Shown one piece after another: positions 53,589 to 63,200 of a stretch of 64,000 nucleotides of DNA. Under the pieces are notes generated by a model. It was not told where the DNA came from, did no database searches, and saw nothing but the letters and a program-made list of their open reading frames with translations. The stretch is from positions 19,257-83,256 of the forward strand of contig SXOA01000065.1 of the NCBI GenBank assembly GCA_005778405.1, given 5' to 3'. Every line of letters starts with the position of its first letter. Within the stretch, counting starts at the first letter, position 1. The translations under genes were made by a program, and so were the position numbers. This stretch comes from Planctomycetaceae bacterium (lineage in GTDB: Bacteria > Planctomycetota > Planctomycetia > Pirellulales > Pirellulaceae).

Positions 53589-56555
53589 ATGGCTAAGGCC
53601 TCCAAACAACAGACATTGGCTGGGTTCGATGAACCCGAGACTGGCGGAATACCAGGTGTCCAGTTACCGCCGCTCGAAGAACCCTCGCTGGCGCGTCGGG
53701 CTGGTGAGGAGGCAGTCCCTGACGGCGATCTGACCGGCAAGTCGGTTTATGTCGTCGATTCGCATTCGCTCATCTATCAGGTTTTTCACGGGATGCCGGA
53801 GATGACGGGGCCCAGCGGCCAGCCGGTGGGGGCCGTGCAGGGGTTCATGCGGGACCTGGTTGATTTGATTGAGAACCGCAAGGCGGACTTTTTGATTTGT
53901 GCGTTCGATCACCCCGGCGAAAATTTTCGCCACGAAATATTCCCGGAGTACAAGCAGCATCGTGAGGAAATGCCTGCCGACTTACAGTTGCAAATTCCGA
54001 TGATTCACCGGTTTCTGGAGGCCCTGAACATTCCGCTTCTCTCCATACCCGGCTACGAGGCGGACGACGTGCTGGCCACCATGGGGCGGCTGGTGGCGGA
54101 AGGAGGCGGGACGGCGTATCTCGTCACAGGGGACAAGGATGCCCGCCAACTCATCACCGAACGGGTGAAGGTCTACAACATTCGCAAAAACGAGGTCTTC
54201 GACGAAGTCGCCCTGAAAGCGACGTGGGGAATCCGCCCCGACCAGGTTATCGACTTTCAAACGCTCGTCGGCGACAGCGTCGATGGCATTCCCGGCGTGC
54301 CGCAGATTGGACCCAAGACCGCCCAGGAGTTGCTTTCCAAGTACGAGACGCTGGAAGGCATTTACGAGCACGCGGCAGAAATCAGCGGCACCAAGCGGCG
54401 GGAAAATATCATCGCCGGCAAGGACCAGGCCATCATCAGCCGGCAACTCGTGCGGCTGGACCCGTATGTGCCGCTGGAAATCGACTGGGCGTCGGCCCGC
54501 GTCGGCCGCTTCCATATCGACGAAGTCGAGGCCCTTTGCCGCGAATGCGGATTCCGGCAGATCGCCACGCGGCTGGTGGGGATGGCCAAACGGCTCCCGC
54601 CGAGTGAGAAGGTGCAGTCAGAGCCGCGTATCAGCCGGGATGATCTGGTCCCCGCAGGCGATGTGGCAGAAGAAACAGCAGACAGCGAGCAGCCTTCACC
54701 GGACTCAGCATCTCGGTTTGAAGAAGCACCCTGGGTTGCAACCTATACAACCGTCGCCACGGAAGCGGAGCTGCGGCAGCTCGTCGCCAAAATGTCTTCG
54801 CAAAAGCGGCTCGTCCTGGATACCGAAACAACGTCGATTCTACCTCGCTGGGCGGAAATTGTCGGCTATTCGTTCTGCTTTCAACCGGGGGAGGCGTATT
54901 ACATTCCTGTGCGGGCTCCGGCGGCTGATCCGCAAGTTGATCCGGCGCTCGCGCTCGACATTCTGAGGCCCGTGCTGGAAAACCCCGCCATCGAAAAAAT
55001 CGGCCAGAACATCAAGTACGACATGATCGTCCTCCGCACGGCTGGAGTGGAACTGCGGGGAACCGCGTTCGACACGATGGTGGCCGACTATCTGCTCGAC
55101 CCCGGCGAGCGGACGCATGGTCTGGACGACCTGGCCCGCCGCTACTTGCGGCACACCAACATCAGCATTAAGTCTCTCATCGGCAGCGGCAAGAATCAGA
55201 AAAAAATGGAAGACGTGCCGGTCCCGCTCATCACCGCCTACGCCGCCGAGGATGCCGACGTCCCCTTGCGGCTGCTCGAAATCCTGGAGCCGCGGCTCGC
55301 GGAGCAAGGGCTGGCGGAGCTGTTTACCACGCTGGAAATCCCGCTGATTGAAGTGCTCGCGGATTTGGAATTCAATGGCATCCGTGTGGACGGCGCTCGC
55401 TTACGGGAGCTCGACACGGAATTCGTCACCCGCATCGCCGAGCTGGAAAAGGAAATCTACGCCATTGCCGGCGGCGAGTTCAACATCGACTCCCGCATCC
55501 AGCTCGCCCGGCTGCTCTTCGACACGCTCAAGTTGCCGATCACCAAGCGGACCAAGACCGGCCCGGCGATGGATGCCGAAGTCCTCGAGGACATGGCCAA
55601 GCTCCACCCGCTGCCGGCCAAGATTCTGGAATACCGCCAGAACACCAAGCTCAAGAGCACCTACATCGACGCGCTGCAAGAGCTAATTCATCCCGTGACC
55701 GGCCGCGTCCATACGTCGTTCAAGCAGGACGTGGCGGCGACGGGTCGACTCAGCTCGCAAGACCCCAACTTGCAGAACATCCCCATTCGGACCGAGCAAG
55801 GGCGGGCCATCCGCAGCGCGTTCCTCCCTGGCCCGCCCGGCTGGCGGCTGATGACGGCGGACTATTCGCAGATTGAGCTGCGCGTCTTGGCCCATTTTTC
55901 CGGCGATGCCACGCTCAAGAAGGCGTTTGACGATGACCGGGACATTCACACGCAGGTCGCCAGCGAAGTCTACGGCGTGCCGCTGGCGGAAGTGACCAAG
56001 GCCATGCGGCGGAGCGCGAAGGCAATCAACTTTGGCGTCATTTACGGCCAGAGCCCCTTTGGATTGGCCAAGTCGATTGACATCAGCAAGAGCGATGCGG
56101 CCAAGTTCATCGAGGCCTACTTCGCCGGCTATCCTGGCGTCGATGAATTCATGCGGCAGACGCTCATCCAGTGCCGCGGGCAGGGCTACGTCAGCACCAT
56201 CGCTGGCCGCCGCCGCCCGGTCAGCGGCGTGCGCGATCCCGATTCCCTCACCGACAAGCGCCAGCGGAATTTGCCCGAGCGGATTGCCATCAACACGGTC
56301 ATCCAGGGTTCCGCGGCCGACATCATCAAGCGGGCCATGATCAACTTGCACCGCCGCTTGCGAGAGGAGAAATTGCAGTCCAAGATGCTGCTGCAGATTC
56401 ACGACGAGCTGGTCTTCGAATTCCCGCCGGAGGAACAAGAGCAACTGACGAAAATGGTGAGCGAAGAAATGTCCGGCGCGGCCCAACTCGCGGTGCGGCT
56501 GAAAATTGACGTCAAAACCGGTCTCAACTGGTCAGAATGCGAGCCCGTATCATGA
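53589..56555 (+). CDS. polA: DNA polymerase I PolA
   Basis: A 988-residue protein with all three PolA domains. 5' nuclease (residues about 45-340): CAFDHPGENFRHEIFPEYKQ, GYEADDVLATMGRL, TGDKDARQLITERV, DSVDGIPGVPQIGPKTAQEL. 3'-5' exonuclease: LVLDTETTSILPRWAEIVGY (Asp and Glu intact, near residue 411), IGQNIKYDMIVL. Polymerase: TGRLSSQDPNLQNIPIRTEQ, MTADYSQIELRVLAHFSGD (motif A), RRSAKAINFGVIYGQSPFG (motif B), LLQIHDELVFEFP (motif C). The N-terminal extension of about 45 residues (EEPSLARRAGEEAVPDG) is extra and may come from a repeat. It fills gaps in repair and lagging-strand synthesis. coaE overlaps its end. Confidence 0.97.
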   Translation: MAKASKQQTLAGFDEPETGGIPGVQLPPLEEPSLARRAGEEAVPDGDLTGKSVYVVDSHSLIYQVFHGMPEMTGPSGQPVGAVQGFMRDLVDLIENRKADFLICAFDHPGENFRHEIFPEYKQHREEMPADLQLQIPMIHRFLEALNIPLLSIPGYEADDVLATMGRLVAEGGGTAYLVTGDKDARQLITERVKVYNIRKNEVFDEVALKATWGIRPDQVIDFQTLVGDSVDGIPGVPQIGPKTAQELLSKYETLEGIYEHAAEISGTKRRENIIAGKDQAIISRQLVRLDPYVPLEIDWASARVGRFHIDEVEALCRECGFRQIATRLVGMAKRLPPSEKVQSEPRISRDDLVPAGDVAEETADSEQPSPDSASRFEEAPWVATYTTVATEAELRQLVAKMSSQKRLVLDTETTSILPRWAEIVGYSFCFQPGEAYYIPVRAPAADPQVDPALALDILRPVLENPAIEKIGQNIKYDMIVLRTAGVELRGTAFDTMVADYLLDPGERTHGLDDLARRYLRHTNISIKSLIGSGKNQKKMEDVPVPLITAYAAEDADVPLRLLEILEPRLAEQGLAELFTTLEIPLIEVLADLEFNGIRVDGARLRELDTEFVTRIAELEKEIYAIAGGEFNIDSRIQLARLLFDTLKLPITKRTKTGPAMDAEVLEDMAKLHPLPAKILEYRQNTKLKSTYIDALQELIHPVTGRVHTSFKQDVAATGRLSSQDPNLQNIPIRTEQGRAIRSAFLPGPPGWRLMTADYSQIELRVLAHFSGDATLKKAFDDDRDIHTQVASEVYGVPLAEVTKAMRRSAKAINFGVIYGQSPFGLAKSIDISKSDAAKFIEAYFAGYPGVDEFMRQTLIQCRGQGYVSTIAGRRRPVSGVRDPDSLTDKRQRNLPERIAINTVIQGSAADIIKRAMINLHRRLREEKLQSKMLLQIHDELVFEFPPEEQEQLTKMVSEEMSGAAQLAVRLKIDVKTGLNWSECEPVS

Positions 56556-57175
56556 GCACTCTCGAAAATCCTCTCCTCATCGGCCTCGTCGGCGGCATCG
56601 CCAGTGGCAAGAGTCTCGTCGCGGAGCAAATGCGTTCGCTCGGCGGCGTCGTTCTCGATGCCGACCTGGCCGGCCACGATGTTCTCCGTGATCCAGAGGT
56701 CATCGCTGCCCTCCACAAACGCTGGGGAGACGGAATCATTGCCCTGGACGGCTCTCTGAGCCGCTCCGTAATCGCCAAGATCGTATTCTCCGCTGGCAAC
56801 CTGGAAGAAAAACGCTACCTGGAATCGGTGACTCACCCGCGGATTGCCGCTCGGCTCCAGGAACAGATTGCCCGCCATCACGCCGCCGGCGCAAAGATTC
56901 TCATTCTCGATGCCGCTCTCCTGTTCGAAGCCGGCTGGGACAAAAAATGCGACCGCATCGTATTTGTCTCCGCCCCGCGCGAGGTCCGTCTGGCCCGCGC
57001 CCTTTCCCGCGGCTGGAGCGAAAGCGATTTTCTGGCCCGCGAAGCGACGCAGCTCCCCCTCGACGAAAAACGCGCCCGCTGCGGCCACTTCATCGACAAC
57101 AGCGGCCACCCCGAACAAACGCGCTACCAGGTGGGAGAGTGGTGGAGACTCAATGTGGGGAAGACGGATCACTAA
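56552..57175 (+). CDS. coaE: Dephospho-CoA kinase CoaE
   Basis: A 207-residue kinase begun at 56552, where ATGA overlaps the polA stop. P-loop: LVGGIASGKSLVAEQM (residues about 12-27). VVLDADLAGHDVL is the substrate Asp; ILDAALLFEAGWDKKCDRIV and FVSAPREVRLARALSRGWSE, then FIDNSGHPEQTRYQV complete the family pattern. It performs the last step of coenzyme A synthesis. The polA-coaE pairing is common across bacteria. Confidence 0.95.
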   Translation: MSTLENPLLIGLVGGIASGKSLVAEQMRSLGGVVLDADLAGHDVLRDPEVIAALHKRWGDGIIALDGSLSRSVIAKIVFSAGNLEEKRYLESVTHPRIAARLQEQIARHHAAGAKILILDAALLFEAGWDKKCDRIVFVSAPREVRLARALSRGWSESDFLAREATQLPLDEKRARCGHFIDNSGHPEQTRYQVGEWWRLNVGKTDH

Positions 57176-57637
57176 CAGGAACGGTCGCCATCAACAAGCA
57201 AGGTTTCGACATCTCGTGAGCCATCTAAAGTGCGGACAACTTCCCCACGATCATCGGTGGCTCGAAAGTAGAAGATTTTTCGCTTGAAGCCGTGGGAAAG
57301 GATTGAATTCGCGCCAAAAGCCCCAGCAGGGGCGACAGAACCGTGGCGCTTTGGACTTTTGCCTATCCGCAATTATTCCGCGCCGATGACGGGGCGCGCC
57401 TTGGCATTGCCGCCGCACGCCAGTCCCACCATTCTTTCGCTCCTGCCGGAGCTTTTGCGGTTGCTTTGCAAGTCTACCCACGGCTTGCGCCGTGGGCTGG
57501 GTTCTAACACCGCTACCTCCGTTAAGGGGGAATGGCGTGAAGCCGCGGACTCCGGCGGCTCGGAACGGGACTAGCAAAATTCGCCCGGAGCACATCGCCG
57601 TGCATTCAGTGCTTTTATGGCGTCTGCGCGAAAGTCT
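57176..57637. other. Intergenic region with palindromes, no gene
   Basis: About 460 bases between coaE and the zinc-ribbon gene. Short palindromes include GCCCCAGCAGGGGC (57320-57333) and CCCACGGCTTGCGCCGTGGG (57477-57496). Small ORFs here lack family traits and start sites. Confidence 0.5.
57477..57496. repeat. CCCACGGC palindrome
   Basis: CCCACGGC TTGC GCCGTGGG, an 8-bp perfect stem with a 4-base loop. The arms and the loop resemble the palindrome inside the DUF2752 gene (9539-9564: TCCCACG GCTTGG CGTGGGA). Confidence 0.5.
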
Positions 57638-57979
57638 TCAATCTTCGTTCTCCGCGACAGGGCCCCTGCGAGCGCGGCGGCATGCTCGGCAGCGAACTGC
57701 TGTTGAAAAAACATGTCCCTTCGCCACCTCATACCACCATTGTTGCTGCTTTGCCGTCCAGAATTCTCTGCGGCCACAATCCCGACAAGTGAACTCCAGA
57801 TCCTCGTAATGAAGCCGACCCCCGGCTAATGAATTGTTCGGCGCTTGGCGGGTCAAGTCAGCCTGAATTCGGCTTCGGGCCTTAACCGCACGCGACTGCT
57901 CCTTTGTCAGGTGCTCCGCCTCTCGCTTTGCGTCCTCGATTTTCTTCTTGTACCGCAGTAAGCGAGGCTTTTTTGCCAT
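57638..57979 (-). CDS. Zinc-ribbon domain protein
   Basis: A 113-residue protein. A basic coiled-coil-like N-terminus (LRYKKKIEDAKREAEHLTKE) leads to a probable zinc ribbon: YEDLEFTCRDCGRREFWTAK, then TAVRCRACRRARRGP, with CxxC pairs separated by about 35 residues and a QQWWYEVAKG segment between, as in the 'probable zinc-ribbon' family. Such proteins are small nucleic-acid- or protein-binding factors. No signal peptide. Standing alone between polA-coaE and the dehydrogenase cluster. Confidence 0.75.
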   Translation of the reverse strand: MAKKPRLLRYKKKIEDAKREAEHLTKEQSRAVKARSRIQADLTRQAPNNSLAGGRLHYEDLEFTCRDCGRREFWTAKQQQWWYEVAKGHVFSTAVRCRACRRARRGPVAENED

Positions 57980-58023
57980 GTGAAACCATCCTCTGTCCCG
58001 TGGGGTTGGAAACCTGCGTCGAA

Positions 58024-59046
58024 CTACTCCCCCACCTCCACCACCGCCTTGATCACTCCCGTCTCCGGCCGCGTGTACGACGGAAAAATTTCGATCAGGT
58101 TGTCGAAGGAGGCCCGGTGGGTGATCCAGGGCTGGGTGTTGATCTGGCCCTCTTCGATGAGCCCGATGATGCGGGTGAAGTCGGCGGGGAGGGCGTTGCG
58201 GGAGCAGAGGAGGGTTCCTTCCGGCCGGTGGAAGATGGGGTGGCGGAAATTGACCTCGTCCGTGGTGATGCCGACGTACACCAGCCGCCCGCCGGGGGCG
58301 ACGTAGCCGAAGGCGGCTGACATGGAGGCGTTGTTGCCGGTGGCGTCGATGACGACTTCGGGGAGGTGCCCCTCGGTCAGGTCGCGGAGGTCCTGCTCCA
58401 GCTTGTCCGACGGTTTCACCGTGTGCTGCACCCCCATCACCTCGCGGCAGAACTTGAGGCGGGTGTCGTTCATGTCGAGCATGATGATCTTGGCCCCGGT
58501 CAGCTTGACGAACTCCAGCGTGGCGAGGCCGATCGGCCCCGCGCCGATGATCAGGCAGTATTCCCCTTCCGCCACCTGGCTGCGGTTCGTCGCGTGGCAG
58601 CCGATGGCGAGGGTTTCGACGAGGGCCAGTTGGTCGAAGGCGAGCTTCTTCGAGACGTGGAGCTTGCGGGCGGGGAGCGTGAAGAACGGCCGCATGCCGC
58701 CGTCGCGGTGGACGCCAAGGACCTGCAGCTTCTCGCAGCAGTTCGGCCGGCCATGCCGGCTGGCGTAGCTTTCGGGATCGTTGATGTACGGCTCGACGGA
58801 GCAGCGGTCGCCGGCCTTGACGTTCGTCACTCCCGCGCCGACCTCGACCACTTCCACGCCGAGCTCATGCCCGGGAATCCGCGGATAGCTGAAGAACGGC
58901 ATCTTGCCGAGATAGCCGCTGATATCGGTGCCGCAAATGCCGACCCGGTGGACCCGGACGAGAGCTTCGCCGGGGCCGGGCTTTTCGGGGTGGGGGATGT
59001 CGATCTGACGCCAGGCTTTGGGCTCGGCGAGTTGGAGGGCTTTCAT
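58024..59046 (-). CDS. Zinc-dependent alcohol dehydrogenase (MDR family)
   Basis: A 340-residue protein begun at 59046 (MKALQLAEPKAW); the frame open to 59529 reads through the palindromic element and part of the next gene. Catalytic zinc ligands: Cys38 (VGICGTDISG), His60-Glu61 (IPGHELGVEV). NAD site: CLIIGAGPIGLATLEFVKLT. The usual structural-zinc lobe with four Cys is largely lost: after VEPYINDPESYASRHGRPNC only Cys103-Cys104 remain. Family relatives oxidise polyols and sugars (L-threonine, sorbitol, L-galactonate-type). The gene follows an L-galactose-dehydrogenase-like AKR, so sugar oxidation is plausible. Confidence 0.92.
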   Translation of the reverse strand: MKALQLAEPKAWRQIDIPHPEKPGPGEALVRVHRVGICGTDISGYLGKMPFFSYPRIPGHELGVEVVEVGAGVTNVKAGDRCSVEPYINDPESYASRHGRPNCCEKLQVLGVHRDGGMRPFFTLPARKLHVSKKLAFDQLALVETLAIGCHATNRSQVAEGEYCLIIGAGPIGLATLEFVKLTGAKIIMLDMNDTRLKFCREVMGVQHTVKPSDKLEQDLRDLTEGHLPEVVIDATGNNASMSAAFGYVAPGGRLVYVGITTDEVNFRHPIFHRPEGTLLCSRNALPADFTRIIGLIEEGQINTQPWITHRASFDNLIEIFPSYTRPETGVIKAVVEVGE

Positions 59047-59085
59047 GGGAATCTCGTTCCGCGGACAAGTAAGAAGCGTGTGCTG

Positions 59086-59188
59086 GGCGCAGGTCTCCGA
59101 CCTCGCCCCTGGCCTGACCGAAGGTCTCCTCTGTGGCAAGGCGGGAGACCTTTGGTCGGGTGTTTCGGCGGGGTCGGAGACCCGCGCC
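59086..59188. repeat. Large nested palindromic element between AKR and ADH genes
   Basis: Outer arms GGCGCAGGTCTCCGACCTCG (59086-) and GGCGGGGTCGGAGACCCGCG (59167-) are complementary with a few mismatches; inner arms GACCGAAGGTCTCC and GGAGACCTTTGGTC repeat the pattern. The element is 103 bp and fills the spacer from the ADH start to the AKR stop. Its right half is found in frame inside epmA (20486-20537). Confidence 0.75.
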
Positions 59189-59191
59189 GAA

Positions 59192-60139
59192 CTACGTAGG
59201 GTCGTTATTCTCGGGCCGCCCTTCAATATAGAACCAGTTGTGGATGGGGCGAAGGATGGCTTGGACTTCGGCGAGTAGTTGCTGGTCGATGGGTTGCTGG
59301 GTCCATTCGGCCCATTTCCGGACGTTGGCGGGATTGGCGGAGCCGACGATGCAGGTGGCGAGGCCCTGATTGGCCACGGAGAACTGCAGAGCGAGCTGCG
59401 CGATGTCGACGCCTCGCTTTTGGCAATGGTCCGCGGCGGCTTTGCAGATTTCCCGCACCTGCGGTGTCGCTTTGTGCCACGGCGGCAGCGGGAGGTTGGT
59501 GAGGAGGCGGGCCGAGAAGGGGGCGGCATTCATGATGCCGACCTCTTTGGAGCGGAGGTATGGGACCAGATCGGCCAGCATGGTGTTTTGCAGCGTGTAG
59601 TGGTTGTACGACAGGACCACGTCCAGCTCCGTCCGCTCCAGGACGTACCGAAAAATGTTCATCGGATAGCCGCTGATGCCGACGAAGCGGACTTTTCCCT
59701 GCTTCTGGAGCTTGCGGAGAGCAGGAAGAGTCTCCTCCACAATCTGGCTCATCTCCACGAACTCGATGTCGTGGCAGAGGATGATGTCGAGATGACTGAC
59801 CCCCATCCGATGCAGGCTGATGTCCACGCTCTCCACCACGCGGCGGGCCGAGAAATCAAAATGGGCCGCGTCATACCGCCCGAGCTTCGTCCCCAGCAGA
59901 TATTTGTCCCGCGGAATCCCTCGCAGAGCGACGCCGAGCAGCACTTCGCTCATCCCGCGGCCGTAGTAGGGAGAGGTGTCGATGAAGTTCATCCCGAGGT
60001 CGAGCGCGGTATGAACCGACTTCAGGGCTTCGTTCAAATCGACCTGCCGGAACTCGGCTCCGAGCGACGACGCGCCGAAGCTGAGGGCGGGGAGGGAGAG
60101 GCCGGTGTTGCCGAGGGGACGGTGTTGCATAAGTGACAT
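59192..60139 (-). CDS. Aldo/keto reductase, L-galactose/L-fucose dehydrogenase-like
   Basis: A 315-residue protein. Catalytic tetrad: Asp and Tyr in GMNFIDTSPYYGRGMSEVLL, Lys in LLGTKLGRYDAAHFDFSA, His in LDIILCHDIEFVEMSQIV. The later KVRFVGISGYPMNIFRYVLE, VLSYNHYTLQNTMLADLVPY and ALQFSVANQGLATCIVGSAN closely follow the plant L-galactose dehydrogenase and bacterial L-fucose dehydrogenase group. The likely reaction is NAD(P)-linked oxidation of L-galactose or L-fucose to the lactone. It precedes the ADH gene in the same direction, separated by the palindromic element. Confidence 0.92.
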   Translation of the reverse strand: MSLMQHRPLGNTGLSLPALSFGASSLGAEFRQVDLNEALKSVHTALDLGMNFIDTSPYYGRGMSEVLLGVALRGIPRDKYLLGTKLGRYDAAHFDFSARRVVESVDISLHRMGVSHLDIILCHDIEFVEMSQIVEETLPALRKLQKQGKVRFVGISGYPMNIFRYVLERTELDVVLSYNHYTLQNTMLADLVPYLRSKEVGIMNAAPFSARLLTNLPLPPWHKATPQVREICKAAADHCQKRGVDIAQLALQFSVANQGLATCIVGSANPANVRKWAEWTQQPIDQQLLAEVQAILRPIHNWFYIEGRPENNDPT

Positions 60140-60147
60140 TCAGAATT

Positions 60148-60214
60148 AACCACGGATGTCACTGATGACACGGATGAAGCAATCTCATCCGTGAAGTCCG
60201 TGACATCCGTGGTT
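60148..60214. repeat. ACCACGGATGTCAC inverted repeat
   Basis: AACCACGGATGTCACTGATG, ACACGGATGA on the left; TCATCCGTGAAGTCCGTGAC, ATCCGTGGTT on the right. The outer 15 bases are perfectly complementary. It lies between the AKR start (60139) and the CxxCH gene's stop (60226) and probably ends that transcript. Confidence 0.7.
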
Positions 60215-60225
60215 CAAATCTTCTT

Positions 60226-63200
60226 CTACGGTAGTGGCTGGGTGCTTCTTAAATACGCGAACAAATCGCGGATCTGCTGGTCGGTGAGGGCTTTGAGTTG
60301 GCCTTCGGGCATGATGGAAATCTTGACGGCTTTCAAGTCTTCGATATCGTCGCGGGCGAGGGAGATGCTCTGGCCGTCGGCCCCTTTGAGGACGACGACT
60401 TGCGGGTCCTGGTCGGCGATGAAGCCGTTCAGGGTCCGGCCGTCGGCGGTGCGGACGAGGTAGTTCTCAAAACCCTCGCGGATTTCGGCGCTGGGGCTGA
60501 CGACGTTGAGCAGCATTCCCCGCAGGTCGTCCCGCTTGTAGGTCGTCAGGTTCGGGCCGATGTTGCCGCCGTCGTCGAATAGCTTGTGGCACTTGCCGCA
60601 GCTTTCCAGGAAGAGTTTTTTCCCCTGGTAGGGATTGCCCGAGGCGGTGTTCATGATCGCCGTCAGTTTTTCGAGTTGCTGACGAACCACTTCCGGCGAT
60701 GCTCCGCCGGCCGTTTCGCCAAAGTGCTTTTTCGCGAGCTGCGTGATTTGCGGCGTGCCGTGGAGGAGCAGTTTTTGCACGGTCGAATCGGAAATCGTTT
60801 GCTTGTCGATTTTGCCGGCGTCGATGGCACTCACGAGGAGCAGCGACCAGGCGGCCCTGCTGGAGAGAAGAGTCTGGGCAACTTCGCGGACCTGATCGGG
60901 GAGGTCTTTATAGAGTGCGACGACATCGGCTCCGATGGTATCGTCTTTATACGATTGCAGCGACGCCAGAGCCGCGGAGCGGAGGGCGTCGTTGCGGCTT
61001 TCCTTGGCGAGCCTCAGCAGCACGGGGACCGAAGTCGGCTGCTGGATGGTGCCGAAGATCTGGATGAACTGCTGGCGCTTCGTAACGTCGGCTTTTTCGT
61101 CGGCGATGAGTTTGAGAGCATCGACGACTGCTGCGGCGTCTCCTTGTCGGAGCTTGAGCGTGGGAGAAGTTGCTCCCGCTTTCGTCATTGCCGTGACAAG
61201 CTCCGCCGGAAGATTGGCGAGCGAGCGCCCTTCGTAGGCGGATTCGAGACCGGCCATCAGCTTGCCGGCATGTTCCTTCGTCGGAGCCAATTCCAACAGC
61301 TTCGCGCAGGCCAAGAGATCTTTGCGCTGCCCCGTCGCTCCGTACCGCCGCATCAGTCGCTCGGAAAGATGCTGCGCCACCAGCGGCTGGTCCCAGAAGG
61401 CTTTGTCGGCGAAGAGGGCCAGCACCGCGTCACGGTCCTTGTCGGCTTTGGCTTCGATTGCCCACCAAAGGAGCAGGGGGATGTGAATGTCGCCAACATC
61501 TTCGCTCCTTCCTGCGAGATTTTCCACGATGGCGAGCGACTGCGGTGCAGGCAAGCGCCGCGCAGAGCAGGCGAGCTGGCTGCGGACTTCGACGTTGGTA
61601 TCACGGTAGGCCAGATCAGCCAGTTTTTGAGCGATTTCAGCAGTTACTTCGCCGTCGTCGCAGGCCAGCCGAGCCGTCCATAGGCGGACGTAAGGGTCGG
61701 CGTGGTCAAGCGTTCTCACCACAATGTCGTCCCTCAACTGTCCCTCGAGGAGGTTGACCGCCCAGAGCGTTTCGAGTGGCGGCAGGTCCTTAGCATTCGG
61801 ATCGAGGAGAAAATGTGCCACGACGAAGGCGAGTTGTTTGTCGTGCGGCCGTCGCTGCAACTCTTCTTGTGCCGTTTGCCGGAACCATTTATTGGGGTGA
61901 TTCAGTCGCTTGAGTAACTGAGTTACATCTTCTTTTGCCAAATCAAACTTCCCCGCCGGCTTCGTATCCTTCCCCGCAATCCGATAAATCCTGCCGCTCT
62001 TCGTATCAATCCGCCCCTGGTAATGGCTGGCGTGGTCGATCCGCTGCTCGTACATGTCGGCGACGTAGATCGCTCCGTCCGGCCCGACCTGGATATCGAC
62101 CGGCCGGAACCAGGGGTCTTTGGATTCGAGGGCGTAGCCGATGTCCTTGGTTTTGAACGAGGAGCGGTCGGGCATGAAGTCGCTCATCACGACGTGGCTG
62201 AGGAGCGGGACGACGCCGAAGAGCTTGCCGTTGTATTTTTCGGGGAGCGAGCCGCCGTCGTAGATGACGAAGCAGTGGGTGAACCGCTGCACGTTGTGGT
62301 GCCCCATCGCCTCGAAGTAGCCGAAGGTGTAGGGGTTGCTGAGGGCTCCGTGCTTGCCGAACCCCTTCTGGTAGTAGCCCCCCTGCACGTAGTGAAAGCC
62401 GCGGGTATTGCCGCCGTTGTGGCCGGAGTAGATGCGGCCCTTGGCATCGATCTCGACGCCGAAGGTGTTGCCGCCCCCCTCGGCGAAGATTTCGTAGAGC
62501 TTCTTCTCGGGGTGATACCGCCAGATGAGCTGCCCCAGCGAGTGGACCGGCACCTTGTCGATGCCGGGCCGCTTGATGTCGCCGGTCACCGTGCTCCCCT
62601 GCGAAGCATACAACCATCCGTCCGGCCCCCAGCGGAGGTTGCTGGCGATGCTGTGCGAGTCCTCGATGCCGAACCCTTCCAGATGGACCACCGGGTCGCC
62701 GCTGGGGACGTCTTCGCCCTCTTTGACCGGATAGAAGAGGAGGTATGGCGGGTTGAGAACCCAGACGCCCCCTTTGCCGAAGGCGAAGGAGGTGGCGAGG
62801 CTCAAGCCGTCGAGAAAGGTCTTGTGCTTTTCGAATTTGCCGTCCCCGTCGGTGTCCTCGTGGATTGTGATTTTGTCTGCACCTTTGAAATGGTTCGGCG
62901 GCGGCGGCGGAACTTTGTCGTAGACCGTCCGCAGAAACTTGTCGCGGCTGACCATCGTCAGGCCGGCGGGGTTGGGATACTGCAAATACTGCATCACCCA
63001 CATCCGGCCGCGGGTGTCCCACTTGATCGACAGCGGCTGGCCGATTTCGGGCTCGGAGAGGACGATCGTCGCGACAAGGTCGTCGGGGGTGGTGCATTTG
63101 GCGAGGGACTTTTCCGGTGAGAGTGGACCCTCGTCATTTTGCAGTTTCTTGAGCGACTGCTCCACGTCGGCCCGACTTTCGAGCTTGGCAAATGCGACGG

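Noticed and set aside
57251..57595. Small minus-strand ORF after coaE
   Set aside because: Covers palindromes, has no homologous pattern and no ribosome site.
59047..59529. N-terminal extension of the alcohol dehydrogenase
   Set aside because: It runs through the palindromic element and into the AKR gene; the family start is at 59046.
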